Under the pieces are notes generated by a model. It was not told the DNA's origin and did no database searches. It saw only the letters and a list, made by a program, of their open reading frames with translations. From Mesorhizobium sp. M4B.F.Ca.ET.203.01.1.1 (GTDB lineage Bacteria; Pseudomonadota; Alphaproteobacteria; Rhizobiales; Rhizobiaceae), in assembly GCF_004791025.1 (NCBI RefSeq), contig NZ_SRUO01000004.1:124001-188000 (forward strand): a DNA stretch of 64,000 bases, given 5' to 3'. This document shows positions 51,390-59,860 of the stretch, in pieces. The stretch's first letter is position 1, and each line of letters begins with the position of its first letter. Made by a program: the position numbers and the translations under genes.

Positions 51390-51740
51390 CTATGGATATT
51401 TCGTCGGGGCCTGTGGGCTTGACTCGCCCTGCAACGCCCTCGGCAGTGGAAGGCTCGAGCATTGCAAGTGCACCTCGCGGGCGAACGCCTTTCGCTGCTT
51501 CTGCTCGTGCTCCTTGACGGCTGCTATGATCCCCAACCCGTACGGGCCGAGCACGACGAACCCCCAGCCCGGGTGGTTCTTTTCGCGAGCGTCGTAATCC
51601 GAAGCGTCCGCGCGGGCTTGCTGGCATTCCGGCGACGCCCATTTCTGATCCTGCTGCGAAAGCGACGCTTCATAATCGACCGGCGAGGTCGCGCATCCGG
51701 CCACTGTCGCGGCCAACGCGACCGACATTGCAATTCTCAT
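51390..51740 (-). CDS. putative lipoprotein, 116 aa
   Basis: The ATG at 51740 has GGGAGG upstream. The N-terminus (MRIAMSVALAATVAGCATSP) is a lipoprotein signal with lipobox VAGC. The mature part begins with polar residues (VDYEASLSQQDQKWASPECQ) and has a hydrophobic middle (WGFVVLGPYGLGIIAAV) before a charged tail. No family is recognised. It is probably anchored to the inner or outer membrane. The next gene upstream on the same strand is the ABC-F ATPase. Confidence 0.7.
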   Translation of the reverse strand: MRIAMSVALAATVAGCATSPVDYEASLSQQDQKWASPECQQARADASDYDAREKNHPGWGFVVLGPYGLGIIAAVKEHEQKQRKAFAREVHLQCSSLPLPRALQGESSPQAPTKYP

Positions 51741-51837
51741 CCCGAAGCCTCCCCTGAAGCATTGTGGAGGGTACACGGAATTCTTCTTCCGGCAATCGCG
51801 TGCCGGATGACTGTAGCGGGTCATGGCCGCCGTCTCC

Positions 51838-53460
51838 CTAGCTCCTCAGCCCCGGCGCTTCCTGCCCGGTGCGTTCGACATATTCGGTATAGCCGCCGCC
51901 GTAGGTGTGGATGCCGTCGGGCGTCAACTCCAGCACGCGGTTGGACAGCGCCGCGAGGAAATGGCGGTCGTGCGAGACGAACAGCATCGTGCCTTCATAT
52001 TGCGAAAGCGCGTTGATCAGCATCTCCTTGGTCGCCATGTCCAAATGGTTGGTCGGCTCGTCGAGCACCAGCAGGTTGGGCGGGTCGAACAGCATCAGCG
52101 CCATCACCAGCCGCGCCTTCTCGCCGCCGGAGAGCACGCGACACTTCTTATCGATCTCGTCGCCGGAGAAGCCGAAACATCCGGCGAGCGCGCGCAGCGG
52201 CGCCTGGCCGGCCTGCGGGAAATTGTCTTCCAGCGTCTGGAACAAGGTGCGCTCGCCCTCGAGCAGCTCCATGGCGTGCTGGGCGAAATAGCCCATCTTG
52301 ACGCTCGGACCGCGCGCCACCGTGCCCTGGTCAGGCTCGGAAGCACCGGCAACCAGCTTCAGAAGCGTCGACTTGCCAGCGCCGTTGATGCCCATCACGC
52401 ACCAGCGCTCGCGCCGGCGCACCTGGAAGTCGAGGCCGGCATAGATGCTGCGGCTGCCATAGCTCTTGTGGATGCCCTTCAGCGTCGCCACGTCCTCGCC
52501 GCAGCGCGGCGCCGGCTGGAAGTCGAAGGTCACCGTCTGGCGCCGCTTCGGCGGCTCGACGCGATCGATCTTGTCGAGCTTCTTCACCCGGCTCTGCACC
52601 TGAGCGGCGTGCGAAGCGCGCGCCTTGAAGCGCTCGATGAAGGCGATCTCCTTGGCCAGCATCGCCTGCTGGCGCTCGAACTGCGCCTGCAACTGCTTGT
52701 CGGCCAGCGCCCGCTGCTCCTGGTAGAACTCGTAATTGCCGGAGTAGGAGGTGAGCGAGCCGGCGTCGATCTCGACGATCTTGGTGACGATGCGGTTCAT
52801 GAACTCGCGGTCGTGCGAGGTCATCAGCAGCGCGCCGTCATAATTCTTCAGGAATTGCTCCAGCCAGATCAGGCTTTCGAGGTCGAGATGGTTGCTCGGC
52901 TCGTCGAGCAGCATCACGTCGGGCCGCATCAGCAGGATGCGGGCGAGCGCGACGCGCATCTTCCAGCCGCCGGAGAGTTTCGCGACGTCGCCGTCCATCA
53001 TCTCCTGGCTGAAGCCGAGGCCGTCCAGGACCTCACGGGCGCGGCCGTCCAGCGCATAGCCGTCGAGCTCCTCGAAGCGGTGCTGCAACTCGCCGTAGCG
53101 CTCGATGATGGCGTCCATTTCGTCGGCGCGGTCGGGGTCGCCCATGGCATGCTCGAGTTCGCGCATCTCGGCGGCGACCGCGCTCACCGGCCCGGCGCCC
53201 TCCATCACCTCGGCAACGGCGCTCATGCCTTCCATGTCGCCGACATCCTGGCTGAAATAGCCGATAGTGACGCCGCGATCGACCTGGACCTGGCCTTCGT
53301 CCGGCAGTTCCTGCCCGGTGATCATGCGGAAGAGCGTCGTCTTGCCGGCGCCGTTCGGGCCGACGAGGCCAACCTTCTCGCCCTTCTGCAAGGCGGCCGA
53401 GGCTTCGATGAAGACGATCTGACGGCCGTTCTGCTTGCCGATGTTTTCGAGACGGATCAT
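51838..53460 (-). CDS. ABC-F family ATPase
   Basis: A 540-residue soluble protein with two nucleotide-binding domains and no membrane part. First domain: GPNGAGKTT, LSGGWKMRVALARIL, MLLDEPSNHLD. Second domain: GINGAGKSTLL, LSGGEKARLVMALML, LVLDEPTNHLD. The linker between domains (KEIAFIERFKARASHAAQVQ) is the charged helical arm typical of ABC-F proteins, which act on the ribosome in translation control. The group (Uup, YbiT, EttA) cannot be told from motifs alone. The ATG is immediate at 53460. Confidence 0.9.
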   Translation of the reverse strand: MIRLENIGKQNGRQIVFIEASAALQKGEKVGLVGPNGAGKTTLFRMITGQELPDEGQVQVDRGVTIGYFSQDVGDMEGMSAVAEVMEGAGPVSAVAAEMRELEHAMGDPDRADEMDAIIERYGELQHRFEELDGYALDGRAREVLDGLGFSQEMMDGDVAKLSGGWKMRVALARILLMRPDVMLLDEPSNHLDLESLIWLEQFLKNYDGALLMTSHDREFMNRIVTKIVEIDAGSLTSYSGNYEFYQEQRALADKQLQAQFERQQAMLAKEIAFIERFKARASHAAQVQSRVKKLDKIDRVEPPKRRQTVTFDFQPAPRCGEDVATLKGIHKSYGSRSIYAGLDFQVRRRERWCVMGINGAGKSTLLKLVAGASEPDQGTVARGPSVKMGYFAQHAMELLEGERTLFQTLEDNFPQAGQAPLRALAGCFGFSGDEIDKKCRVLSGGEKARLVMALMLFDPPNLLVLDEPTNHLDMATKEMLINALSQYEGTMLFVSHDRHFLAALSNRVLELTPDGIHTYGGGYTEYVERTGQEAPGLRS

Positions 53461-53590
53461 AGGACGGTCCGGATAAATGCGCTGATGTGGCGGGATTTGC
53501 CCGAGCGCTTACCCGAATGAAGGCGGCGAGGGAAGAGGCAGAAGCGCCGCAGATGAGACATTGGAGATTGGCGAAGGGCGGCGGCGACAG

Positions 53591-53629
53591 CCGATCTCCC
53601 CCCTCGTGGGGGGAGATCAGCAGCTTCGG
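53591..53629. repeat. C/G-rich palindromic intergenic repeat
   Basis: CCGATCTCCCCCCTCGTGGGG forms a hairpin with the following GGGAGATCAG. It is a member of the same family as 19768-19969, in the 179-base gap between the oxygenase and ABC-F genes. A diverged relative may sit near 54430-54480. Confidence 0.55.
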
Positions 53630-53639
53630 CGCCCCGTCT

Positions 53640-54383
53640 TTATTTCGCGTCGTGGAAGATGATCCCGACCGTATGCCGTTGCCCCGAGCGCAAGCGGCTG
53701 ACGCCGTGGCGCAGGTTCACGCGATAGTGCCCCTTCTTGCCTTGCACCGGCCGATTGTGGACGGCGAAGATCACCGCGTCGCCTCGCCTCAGTGGTACCA
53801 CCTCGGCGCGGCTCTGCATGCGCGGGCGCTGTTCGGTGAGCACGAATTCGCCGCCTTTAAAATCCTCGCCTGGCTCGGACAACAGGACCGCAACCTGCAA
53901 CGGAAAGGCGAGCGCGCCGTAGAGGTCCTGGTGCAGGCAGTTGAAGTCGCCAGGGCCGTATTGCAGCAGGAGCGGCGTCGGCTTCGTTTGGCCCTCGTCA
54001 TGGCAGCGCTTCAGGAAGGCGGCGTGGTCGCCGGGATAGCGCAGCGCCACCCCCATCTTCTCGTGCCAGTCGTTGGCGACGGTGGCCAGCCGCGGATAGA
54101 GCGCGGTGCGCAGGCCTTCGATCAGATCGGGGAGCGGATATCGGAAATAGCGGTACTCGCCCATGCCGAAACCGTGGCGCGCCATCACCACATGGCTGCG
54201 GAAATGCTCTTCATGCGGATAGAGCGCGGCGATTTCGGCGCATTCGTCGGCGGCGAGAAGCGCGGGCATGACGGCACAGCCATGGGCGTTCAGTTCACCG
54301 GTCAGAGTGCGCCAGTCCTGGGCTGCGACGCGCGCTTCGGCAGAGCGGATTTTACGATGCGAGCTTATCGAATGGATGGTCAC
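53640..54383 (-). CDS. 2OG-Fe(II) oxygenase
   Basis: A 247-residue non-heme iron enzyme. The iron-binding HxD is in NCLHQDLYGALAFP. The distal His is in RVNLRHGVSRLRSGQRHT, whose second basic part also binds 2-oxoglutarate. GEDFKGGEFVLTEQRPRMQS lies between. The GTG at 54383 has GGAGG just upstream. The longer open frame to 54866 overlaps the next gene and is rejected. It would hydroxylate a protein, DNA or small molecule. Substrate unknown. The gene belongs to a minus-strand run with the CMD and OsmC genes. Confidence 0.85.
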   Translation of the reverse strand: MTIHSISSHRKIRSAEARVAAQDWRTLTGELNAHGCAVMPALLAADECAEIAALYPHEEHFRSHVVMARHGFGMGEYRYFRYPLPDLIEGLRTALYPRLATVANDWHEKMGVALRYPGDHAAFLKRCHDEGQTKPTPLLLQYGPGDFNCLHQDLYGALAFPLQVAVLLSEPGEDFKGGEFVLTEQRPRMQSRAEVVPLRRGDAVIFAVHNRPVQGKKGHYRVNLRHGVSRLRSGQRHTVGIIFHDAK

Positions 54384-54487
54384 TGGTGCCTCCTTTGATG
54401 GGATCAAGGTGGGGCGGGTGAAAGGTGGCGGCCACCCGATTCCTGCGGAGGTGGGCTCTCCCTTCTCTCCTGTGGGAGATCGCGCTT

Positions 54488-55012
54488 TCACCGCTTGCGA
54501 TACCCCTCCAGCTCCGGATCGAGATCCACCCGTACCGCATTGGTGAACAGGCAGGTCGCCACCATGATGCCGGCGAAGGCGACGAGGTTGACCAAGAGCG
54601 TGTCGTCGTAGCGCGCCTTGAGCGCGGCCCAGACTTCCTCCGGAACAGCATTGGCATCGGCTGCGACCGCCTTGCCGAACTTTATCAGCAACGCCTCGTC
54701 GGCGGTCGGCTCGATCGCCTCCGGATCGAAGCCGGAATCGATCAGCGCGCGGCGGAAGAAGGTGACGGGGATCTCGGCGCGGCAGGTCTCGGAGATCGCG
54801 TGCGACAACAACCAGATGGCGCGGTCGTCGAGCGCGGGCTTGAGCAGATCGCGCAGCGTGAACCATTCGGCATAGATGCGATGGGCGGCCGGCGAATGGA
54901 GCAGGATGCGCTTCATGTTGGTCATGCGGCCGCGCAGGCTGAGCTCCCTGTCGTGCTCGGCTCGGATTTCTTGCGACGCCGTCGAATAGTCGATGGGCGG
55001 GATCATGGCCAT
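54488..55012 (-). CDS. carboxymuconolactone decarboxylase (AhpD-like) family protein
   Basis: A 174-residue helical protein. AEWFTLRDLLKPALDDRAIW and ISETCRAEIPVTFFRRALID give the CMD/AhpD pattern, with one conserved Cys in TCRAEI rather than the CxxC pair of AhpD. LVNLVAFAGIMVATCLF is the following conserved helix. With one Cys, a peroxidase-reductase role like AhpD is doubtful. A CMD-like or unknown role is likely. It lies 13 bases after the OsmC gene and 104 before the oxygenase gene, probably one operon. Confidence 0.78.
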   Translation of the reverse strand: MAMIPPIDYSTASQEIRAEHDRELSLRGRMTNMKRILLHSPAAHRIYAEWFTLRDLLKPALDDRAIWLLSHAISETCRAEIPVTFFRRALIDSGFDPEAIEPTADEALLIKFGKAVAADANAVPEEVWAALKARYDDTLLVNLVAFAGIMVATCLFTNAVRVDLDPELEGYRKR

Positions 55013-55025
55013 GGGAACGGTCGCC

Positions 55026-55448
55026 TCACCGAAGCGTCGTGTGCAATTCTGGCGTTGCGCGCAGCGTGTTGGAGACGGTGCATATCGCCTCTGCGTCCTC
55101 GACGATGCGCTGCTTGGTCGCCGTGTCGAGATCGCCTGAAATATCGAGCCTGATGTTGAAGCGGACGACGCGGGACGGCTCGTCCGCCGCCTTCTCGCCG
55201 CCGACCTCGGCGCGCACCTCGCCGAGCTGCGCAGCCACGCCGAGACGCATGGCAGCGATGCGGGCGCTGATCACCATGCAAGCGGCGAGCGAGGCATAGA
55301 CCAGGTCGAGCGGGTTGAAGCCCGGCGCGCTGACGCCGGTGACGACATCGACCGTGCCGCCGGTCGGCGTGGTGACGACCGGCAGGCTGCCCGGCTGCAG
55401 GACAGCGGTTGCGCCGGTGACGCGGGTCCTCACCTTGAGCTCACTCAT
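55026..55448 (-). CDS. OsmC-family protein
   Basis: A 140-residue protein. The core GFNPLDLVYASLAACMVISA has the first catalytic-type Cys in AACM. The second is in DAEAICTVSNTL. OsmC/Ohr proteins reduce organic peroxides using such a Cys pair and act as homodimers in the cytoplasm. VVTTPTGGTVDVVTG is the N-terminal strand region. The ATG at 55448 has AAAGGGA. It is first in the run with the CMD and 2OG genes, which suggests a redox-stress unit. Confidence 0.87.
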   Translation of the reverse strand: MSELKVRTRVTGATAVLQPGSLPVVTTPTGGTVDVVTGVSAPGFNPLDLVYASLAACMVISARIAAMRLGVAAQLGEVRAEVGGEKAADEPSRVVRFNIRLDISGDLDTATKQRIVEDAEAICTVSNTLRATPELHTTLR

Positions 55449-55632
55449 CGCGGTATCCCTTTCGGCCGGCGGCACGCCAAAAATCGAGGGCGCAGCCGCC
55501 GCGGCGCACGCCCTGCCCCGCTATATGGTACGCGAGGGGCCGACGTCGCAACATCGACTGATGTCTCTGGTTCCGCTAGGCTGCAACACCTTGTTGCATT
55601 GTCCTGATGCTGCACTGTCTCGAGGTTCGGCA

Positions 55633-56304
55633 ATGAAGCGCGGTCTCGCTTTCGCTCTGATTGCAGGCATTGCCGGCGTTGGCCTGCTCGGCGGCGGCGC
55701 GCTTTTGACTGTCGGTCAATCCGCCGTCTCGCAGGACGCTATCCAGTCGTCGGTTATCCGCACCCCGGCATTGATCGACAGCGCCTGGAAGCTGCCGGTG
55801 GCCGCCTCGTTCAAGGCCGACCTCGACTGGCAATCGAACAGCTCGCGATGCGGGCCTGCAAGCGTCGCCAACACATTCCGCTCGATCGGCGAAGAAGAGA
55901 CGACCGAGGCCGAAGTGCTTGAGGGCACCGGCAAATGCTGGACAGGTTTTTGCATCATCGGGCTCACGTTGGACGAGGTTGCCGAGGTCGCTCGAACGAA
56001 AACCAGCCGGAAAGTCTCGGTGCTGCGCAACCTGAGCGCCGAAGAGTTCCGCGAGCACTTGAAGCGCGCCAACGATCCGAACCGCCGCTACATCATTAAC
56101 TTCACACGCGAGAAGATTTTCGGCGCCGGCAGCGGCCATTTTTCTCCGATCGGAGGGTATCTGGAAGCCGAGGACATGGTTTTCGTGCTCGATGTCAACG
56201 AGCGCTACAAGCCCTGGCTGGTCGAGCGTGAACGCCTGTTCTCGGCCATGGACACCGTCGACAGCGATGGCGACAAAAAGCGGGGCTTGCTACTGATCGA
56301 GTAG
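55633..56304 (+). CDS. phytochelatin-synthase-like cysteine protease
   Basis: A 223-residue protein with a hydrophobic N-terminal signal or anchor (LAFALIAGIAGVGLLGGGAL). The papain-like catalytic triad is visible: Cys73 in SSRCGPASVANTFRSIG, His169 in GSGHFSPIGGYL and Asp187 in VFVLDVNERYKPW. The His-Asp spacing of 18 equals that I recall for Nostoc and plant phytochelatin synthases. It has only the N-terminal catalytic half, as bacterial members do, which mostly split glutathione to gamma-Glu-Cys. The signal peptide would place it in the periplasm. GAGG lies before the ATG. Metal or glutathione-conjugate handling is inferred. Confidence 0.85.
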   Translation: MKRGLAFALIAGIAGVGLLGGGALLTVGQSAVSQDAIQSSVIRTPALIDSAWKLPVAASFKADLDWQSNSSRCGPASVANTFRSIGEEETTEAEVLEGTGKCWTGFCIIGLTLDEVAEVARTKTSRKVSVLRNLSAEEFREHLKRANDPNRRYIINFTREKIFGAGSGHFSPIGGYLEAEDMVFVLDVNERYKPWLVERERLFSAMDTVDSDGDKKRGLLLIE

Positions 56305-56393
56305 ATCGGGTCGCGCGCTGCTCCGCCCGGAAGTCGAGGAGCTTTTGCCGGCTCGCGCTACATCCAACCGAGGTCGATCGACGAACGATGGCC

Positions 56394-56843
56394 TCAAAGA
56401 TGCTGCCAAATAGCCTTCAGCTGCGAGCCGATTGCCTGCTCGATCCTCCGCAATTGGTTGGTTTCCAACGAGGTCTCGTCGGGATTGACGACCGTAAGCG
56501 CACAACTGCCGAATGCGGCTGGCCATACATAGCGCAGATCGTTGAGCGATGTGGGCCCGTGGCAGCAAGGCGTTACGGCCGCAAGGTCTTCAAAGCCCGA
56601 TGACGCCGCCCGGTCCATCGCCTCGCCCCACCAGTCCTCGAGATCGCTGCCACACAGGGGGCAGTTGATGCTTTCCGTGTTCGCGCCGGCGTCGAAGAAT
56701 GTCACCCCTTTTTCAAATTCGACCCCGATATGTTCGGCCCGCGGAAACAAATCTCGCAAGATCGTCACCGCCTCCCTGGCTGCCGCCTCGCCGGGGCGCC
56801 AGCGCGGATCGTACGAAACCAATCGCAGGTAATTGTCGGACAT
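56394..56843 (-). CDS. hypothetical protein with CPLCG motif, 149 aa
   Basis: The ATG at 56843 has GGAAGAGG upstream. The middle has INCPLCGSDLEDWWGEAMDR and then TPCCHGPTSLNDLRYVWPAA. The two Cys-Cys pairs can bind one zinc, as in a small zinc ribbon. PAAFGSCALTVVNPD follows. No named family is recognised, though the pattern is protein-like and conserved in style. It lies downstream of the CoA-ligase/lyase run on the same strand but with a 63-base gap and no clear tie. Confidence 0.68.
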   Translation of the reverse strand: MSDNYLRLVSYDPRWRPGEAAAREAVTILRDLFPRAEHIGVEFEKGVTFFDAGANTESINCPLCGSDLEDWWGEAMDRAASSGFEDLAAVTPCCHGPTSLNDLRYVWPAAFGSCALTVVNPDETSLETNQLRRIEQAIGSQLKAIWQHL

Positions 56844-56906
56844 CCCTCTTCCTGGAGCAGGAGGGGTGTTCAAAGCAAGATGTTACGGGACCGGAATCCG
56901 GCCTAT

Positions 56907-58397
56907 CTATTTCAGCGCCCGCAACAGATGCTTCTGGATCTTGCCCGATCCCGTGCGCGGCAGGACTTCCACGGAGAAAAATTCCTTGGGCACCTTGTAG
57001 CGGGCGATGCGTGCGACGCAGTGCCTGGCGAGGGCCGCCGGGTCGAGCATGCGGCCGGGTTTCAGCACCACAAAGGCGCGGCCGACCTCGCCCCAGCGCT
57101 CGTCGGCGACACCGATCACCGCCACCTCGGCGACATCGGTATGGGCAAGCAGCGCCATCTCGACCTCGGCCGGGAAGACGTTCTCGCCGCCGGAGATGAA
57201 CATGTCCTTGCGGCGGTCGACCAAAGTGACGAAGCCGTCTTCGTCGCGCTTCGCCATGTCGCCGGTGCGGAACCAGCCGTCCGCGCTGAAGGCGCGCGCC
57301 GTCTCCTCCGGTCGGTTCCAGTAGCCCGGCGTGATGTTGGGGCCGGCGAGCCAGATCTCGCCTGCCTCCCCCGGCGCGACTTCGTTGCCGGCATCATCGA
57401 CGATGCGCAGCGAGACCATTGGCGCCGGCAGGCCGGCCGAGCCCGCCTTGGCGGCGATACGCTCGGCCTCCAGCGGCATGCCGAGCACGGTGCCGGCCTC
57501 GGTCATGCCAAAACCGTCGACCATCGGCACGCCCTGCTTGAGCCACCACGCTATGTCGGCGGCAGGGTTCGGCGCACCGCCGGTGAAGAGCGCCACAAGC
57601 GATGTCCAGCGCGCAGGCTCAAAGCCGGCATGTTCGCGCAGCATCCTCGCCATTTGCGGCACGCAGAAATAATGGGTGACGCCGAGCGCCGGGTCGGCGA
57701 GCCGGCCGTTGGTGACGCCGGGCTCGAAGCCGGAGGAGACCAGCACGGTGCCCCCCTTGAGCAGCACCGGGCGCAGATTGGTGATCAGGCCGATGACATG
57801 GAACATCGGCGCGTCGCAGAGCACGACGCTGTCATGGCCGACGCGGCCGATGACGCCGAAATTGACCGCGGTGGCGAAGGCATTGGCCTCGGTGACGATG
57901 ACGCCCTTCGGTTGGCCCGACGTGCCTGACGTGTAGAGGATGATCGACGGCCGGTCTGCTTCCGGCAAAGGGCGACGCGGCGCTGGCTCGGCCTCATCCA
58001 CGGCCGCCTGGAAGCGCGCGACGTCGAGCGGCGCGCAGCCGGTCGGCGGCGCCACATCGAGCCCGGTGTCGTGGACCAGAAGCGCGGGATCGCAATCGGC
58101 CAGGATCGCCTGCCGCTCGGGTGCGGCAAGCCGCCAGTTGACCGGCACGAAGACGGCGCCGAGGCGCATCGAAGCCTGCTGCAGGATGACGAGGTCGGCG
58201 CTGTTGCGGGCCAGCGCGGCGACCCGCTGCCCCTGCCCTACGCCATGGTTTTCGAGCACCGCGACCGCGCGCTGGATAGCGTCGTCGAGCGCGGCGTAGG
58301 TCCAGCGGCGTCCGGACGCCAGGTCGACGCAAGCAAGGCGGTCCGGCTGCGCGCGGGCATGCAGGGCAATGGGGTCCGGTGTCGTCCATGCCGGCAT
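56907..58397 (-). CDS. acyl-CoA ligase, probably hydroxycinnamate (feruloyl/coumaroyl)-CoA ligase
   Basis: A 496-residue ANL ligase. Motifs are SIILYTSGTSGQPKGVI (P-loop), DGFGMTEAG (A5), WFRTGDMAKRDEDG (A7), VDRRKDMFISGGENVFPAE (A8) and the catalytic Lys in PRTGSGKIQK. It lies directly downstream of a hydroxycinnamoyl-CoA hydratase/lyase gene on the same strand, which is regulated by a divergent MarR gene. That setting is what suggests ferulate or coumarate as the substrate. Sequence alone would allow other aryl or fatty acids. The ATG at 58397 has GGGAGGAG. Confidence 0.8.
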   Translation of the reverse strand: MPAWTTPDPIALHARAQPDRLACVDLASGRRWTYAALDDAIQRAVAVLENHGVGQGQRVAALARNSADLVILQQASMRLGAVFVPVNWRLAAPERQAILADCDPALLVHDTGLDVAPPTGCAPLDVARFQAAVDEAEPAPRRPLPEADRPSIILYTSGTSGQPKGVIVTEANAFATAVNFGVIGRVGHDSVVLCDAPMFHVIGLITNLRPVLLKGGTVLVSSGFEPGVTNGRLADPALGVTHYFCVPQMARMLREHAGFEPARWTSLVALFTGGAPNPAADIAWWLKQGVPMVDGFGMTEAGTVLGMPLEAERIAAKAGSAGLPAPMVSLRIVDDAGNEVAPGEAGEIWLAGPNITPGYWNRPEETARAFSADGWFRTGDMAKRDEDGFVTLVDRRKDMFISGGENVFPAEVEMALLAHTDVAEVAVIGVADERWGEVGRAFVVLKPGRMLDPAALARHCVARIARYKVPKEFFSVEVLPRTGSGKIQKHLLRALK

Positions 58398-58479
58398 TGC
58401 GATCTCCTCCCGTGTCACGCGCCGTATCGGTTGCCGGCCGGCAGCGATCGCCGGCCGGTGTCAGGTCACATCGACCGGA

Positions 58480-59304
58480 TCATCTCGCCTTGTCGTAGGC
58501 GCCGAGGCCGGGCTTGTAACTCTTTTCGTCGATGAACTGGCGGATGCCTTCCTTGCGGCCTTCATTGTCGAAGGAATTCGCCGCCTCCTGCGCCCGCACC
58601 AGATAGTCCTCGGCATTGTCGTAGGTCATCTCGGCGACGCGGCGGATGGCGTCCTTGGTGGCCTTGAGCGCGACCGGGTTCTTCTTCAACAGGATCCCGG
58701 CCACCTCGGCGACACGCGCCTTGAGACCTTCCAGCGGGTGGCTTTCATTGACCAGCTTCCAGGCCGCCGCCTTCCTGCCGTCGATCAGTTCGCCGGTCAG
58801 TGCATGATACATAGCGTCGCGCATAGACAAGAGATCGACCACCACCTTGGTGGCGCCGCCGCCGGGCAGGATGCCCCAGTTGATCTCGGAGAGCGCAAAC
58901 TGCGCCTCGTCGGCGGCGAAGGCGAGATCGCAGGCAAACAGCGGGCCATAGCCGCCGCCGAAGCACCAGCCATTGACCATGGCGATGGTCGGCACGCGAT
59001 ACCAGCGCAGCCGCCGCCACCAGCCATAGGCCTCGGCTTGAGCCTTACGCACGGCGCCCTGGCCCTTCGCCTCGGTCTCACGGAAATATTCCTTGAGGTC
59101 CATGCCGGCCGACCAGGCGGCGCCTTCGCCGGAGAGCACGAGAACGCCGACATCGTCGCGGAATTCAAGTTCGTCGAGCACCTGCATCATGCGCCGGTTG
59201 AGCGCCGGGCTCATCGAATTGCGCTTGGCCGGCCGGTTGAAGCGGACCCAGGCGATGCCGCCCTCGACATCGAAAGCGACGGTATCTTCGATTTCCTCTG
59301 CCAT
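58480..59304 (-). CDS. ech: p-hydroxycinnamoyl-CoA hydratase/lyase
   Basis: A 274-residue crotonase-fold enzyme. It adds water to feruloyl- or coumaroyl-CoA and splits it to an aromatic aldehyde (vanillin or 4-hydroxybenzaldehyde) and acetyl-CoA. Diagnostic stretches: WSAGMDLKEYFRET, TIAMVNGWCFGGGY (oxyanion hole), ALSEINWGILPGG (catalytic Glu) and the C-terminal FIDEKSYKPGL. These match hydroxycinnamoyl-CoA hydratase/lyase rather than ordinary enoyl-CoA hydratases. The ATG at 59304 has GGAGGAG. The upstream intergenic space has two palindromic operators. Confidence 0.88.
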   Translation of the reverse strand: MAEEIEDTVAFDVEGGIAWVRFNRPAKRNSMSPALNRRMMQVLDELEFRDDVGVLVLSGEGAAWSAGMDLKEYFRETEAKGQGAVRKAQAEAYGWWRRLRWYRVPTIAMVNGWCFGGGYGPLFACDLAFAADEAQFALSEINWGILPGGGATKVVVDLLSMRDAMYHALTGELIDGRKAAAWKLVNESHPLEGLKARVAEVAGILLKKNPVALKATKDAIRRVAEMTYDNAEDYLVRAQEAANSFDNEGRKEGIRQFIDEKSYKPGLGAYDKAR

Positions 59305-59323
59305 GGTCAACTCCTCCGATATC

Positions 59324-59363
59324 GCTATGCTACATAGCTTTTATCTTCGCTATGTCGCATAGT
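59324..59363. promoter_or_regulatory. twin MarR-type operators between ech and its regulator
   Basis: GCTATGCTACATAGC (59324-59338) is a perfect inverted repeat with 6-bp arms. GCTATGTCGCATAGT (59349-59363) is a near-perfect second copy. Their centres are 25 bases apart. They lie between the divergent ech and MarR genes, where a dimeric repressor would control both. Confidence 0.7.
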
Positions 59364-59407
59364 ATTTTTGTCTTGACAAGGGGCCGGATCGCGGCAATCG
59401 ATCGGAC

Positions 59408-59860
59408 ATGGACGAAACCGGCAACGACCTCGCCGAGGACGCGCTCGACGCGCAGATCGGCTACAATCTGCGGCGCGCCTCGGCGCTGGCGCTCAACGAT
59501 TTCGCCATCGAGATGGCGGAAGCGGAATTGCGCCCCGTCACCTACGCCATGCTGGCGCTGATCGACGAACGGCCGGGCATCCGCGCCGCCGGGCTTTGCC
59601 GGCTGCTCGCCATGAAGAGCGCCAACATGGCGCCGCTGCTGGCCGAGCTCGAGGAGCGCGGCCTGATCGAGCGCGACGACCATGCCAAGGATCGGCGCGT
59701 GCAGGAGCTTCGGCTGACCGAGGCGGCCAAGGCCGCGATGCCGGCCTGGCGGCGTCAGGTGCGCCTGCACGAGGACCGCTTCCTGCATCGGCTGACCAGC
59801 AAGGAGCGCGCAACGCTGCTGCGGCTGCTGCGGCTGATCTGGGTGGATGAGGCGGAGTGA
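59408..59860 (+). CDS. MarR-family regulator of the hydroxycinnamate genes
   Basis: A 150-residue winged-helix regulator. The DNA-binding part is GLCRLLAMKSANMAPLLAEL, then ERGLIERDDHAKDRRVQELR, the MarR recognition helix and wing (D-x-R-D/R). Dimerisation helices flank it. Being divergent from ech with palindromes in between fits the FerC/FerR-type repressors that respond to feruloyl- or coumaroyl-CoA. The start ATG is at 59408. The name is left blank since the effector is unproven. Confidence 0.85.
   Translation: MDETGNDLAEDALDAQIGYNLRRASALALNDFAIEMAEAELRPVTYAMLALIDERPGIRAAGLCRLLAMKSANMAPLLAELEERGLIERDDHAKDRRVQELRLTEAAKAAMPAWRRQVRLHEDRFLHRLTSKERATLLRLLRLIWVDEAE

Noticed and set aside
53640..54866. 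Longer 408-residue version of the 2OG-Fe(II) oxygenase
   Set aside because: The added N-terminal part overlaps the CMD-family gene and is out of style for the family. The GTG at 54383 has a good Shine-Dalgarno.
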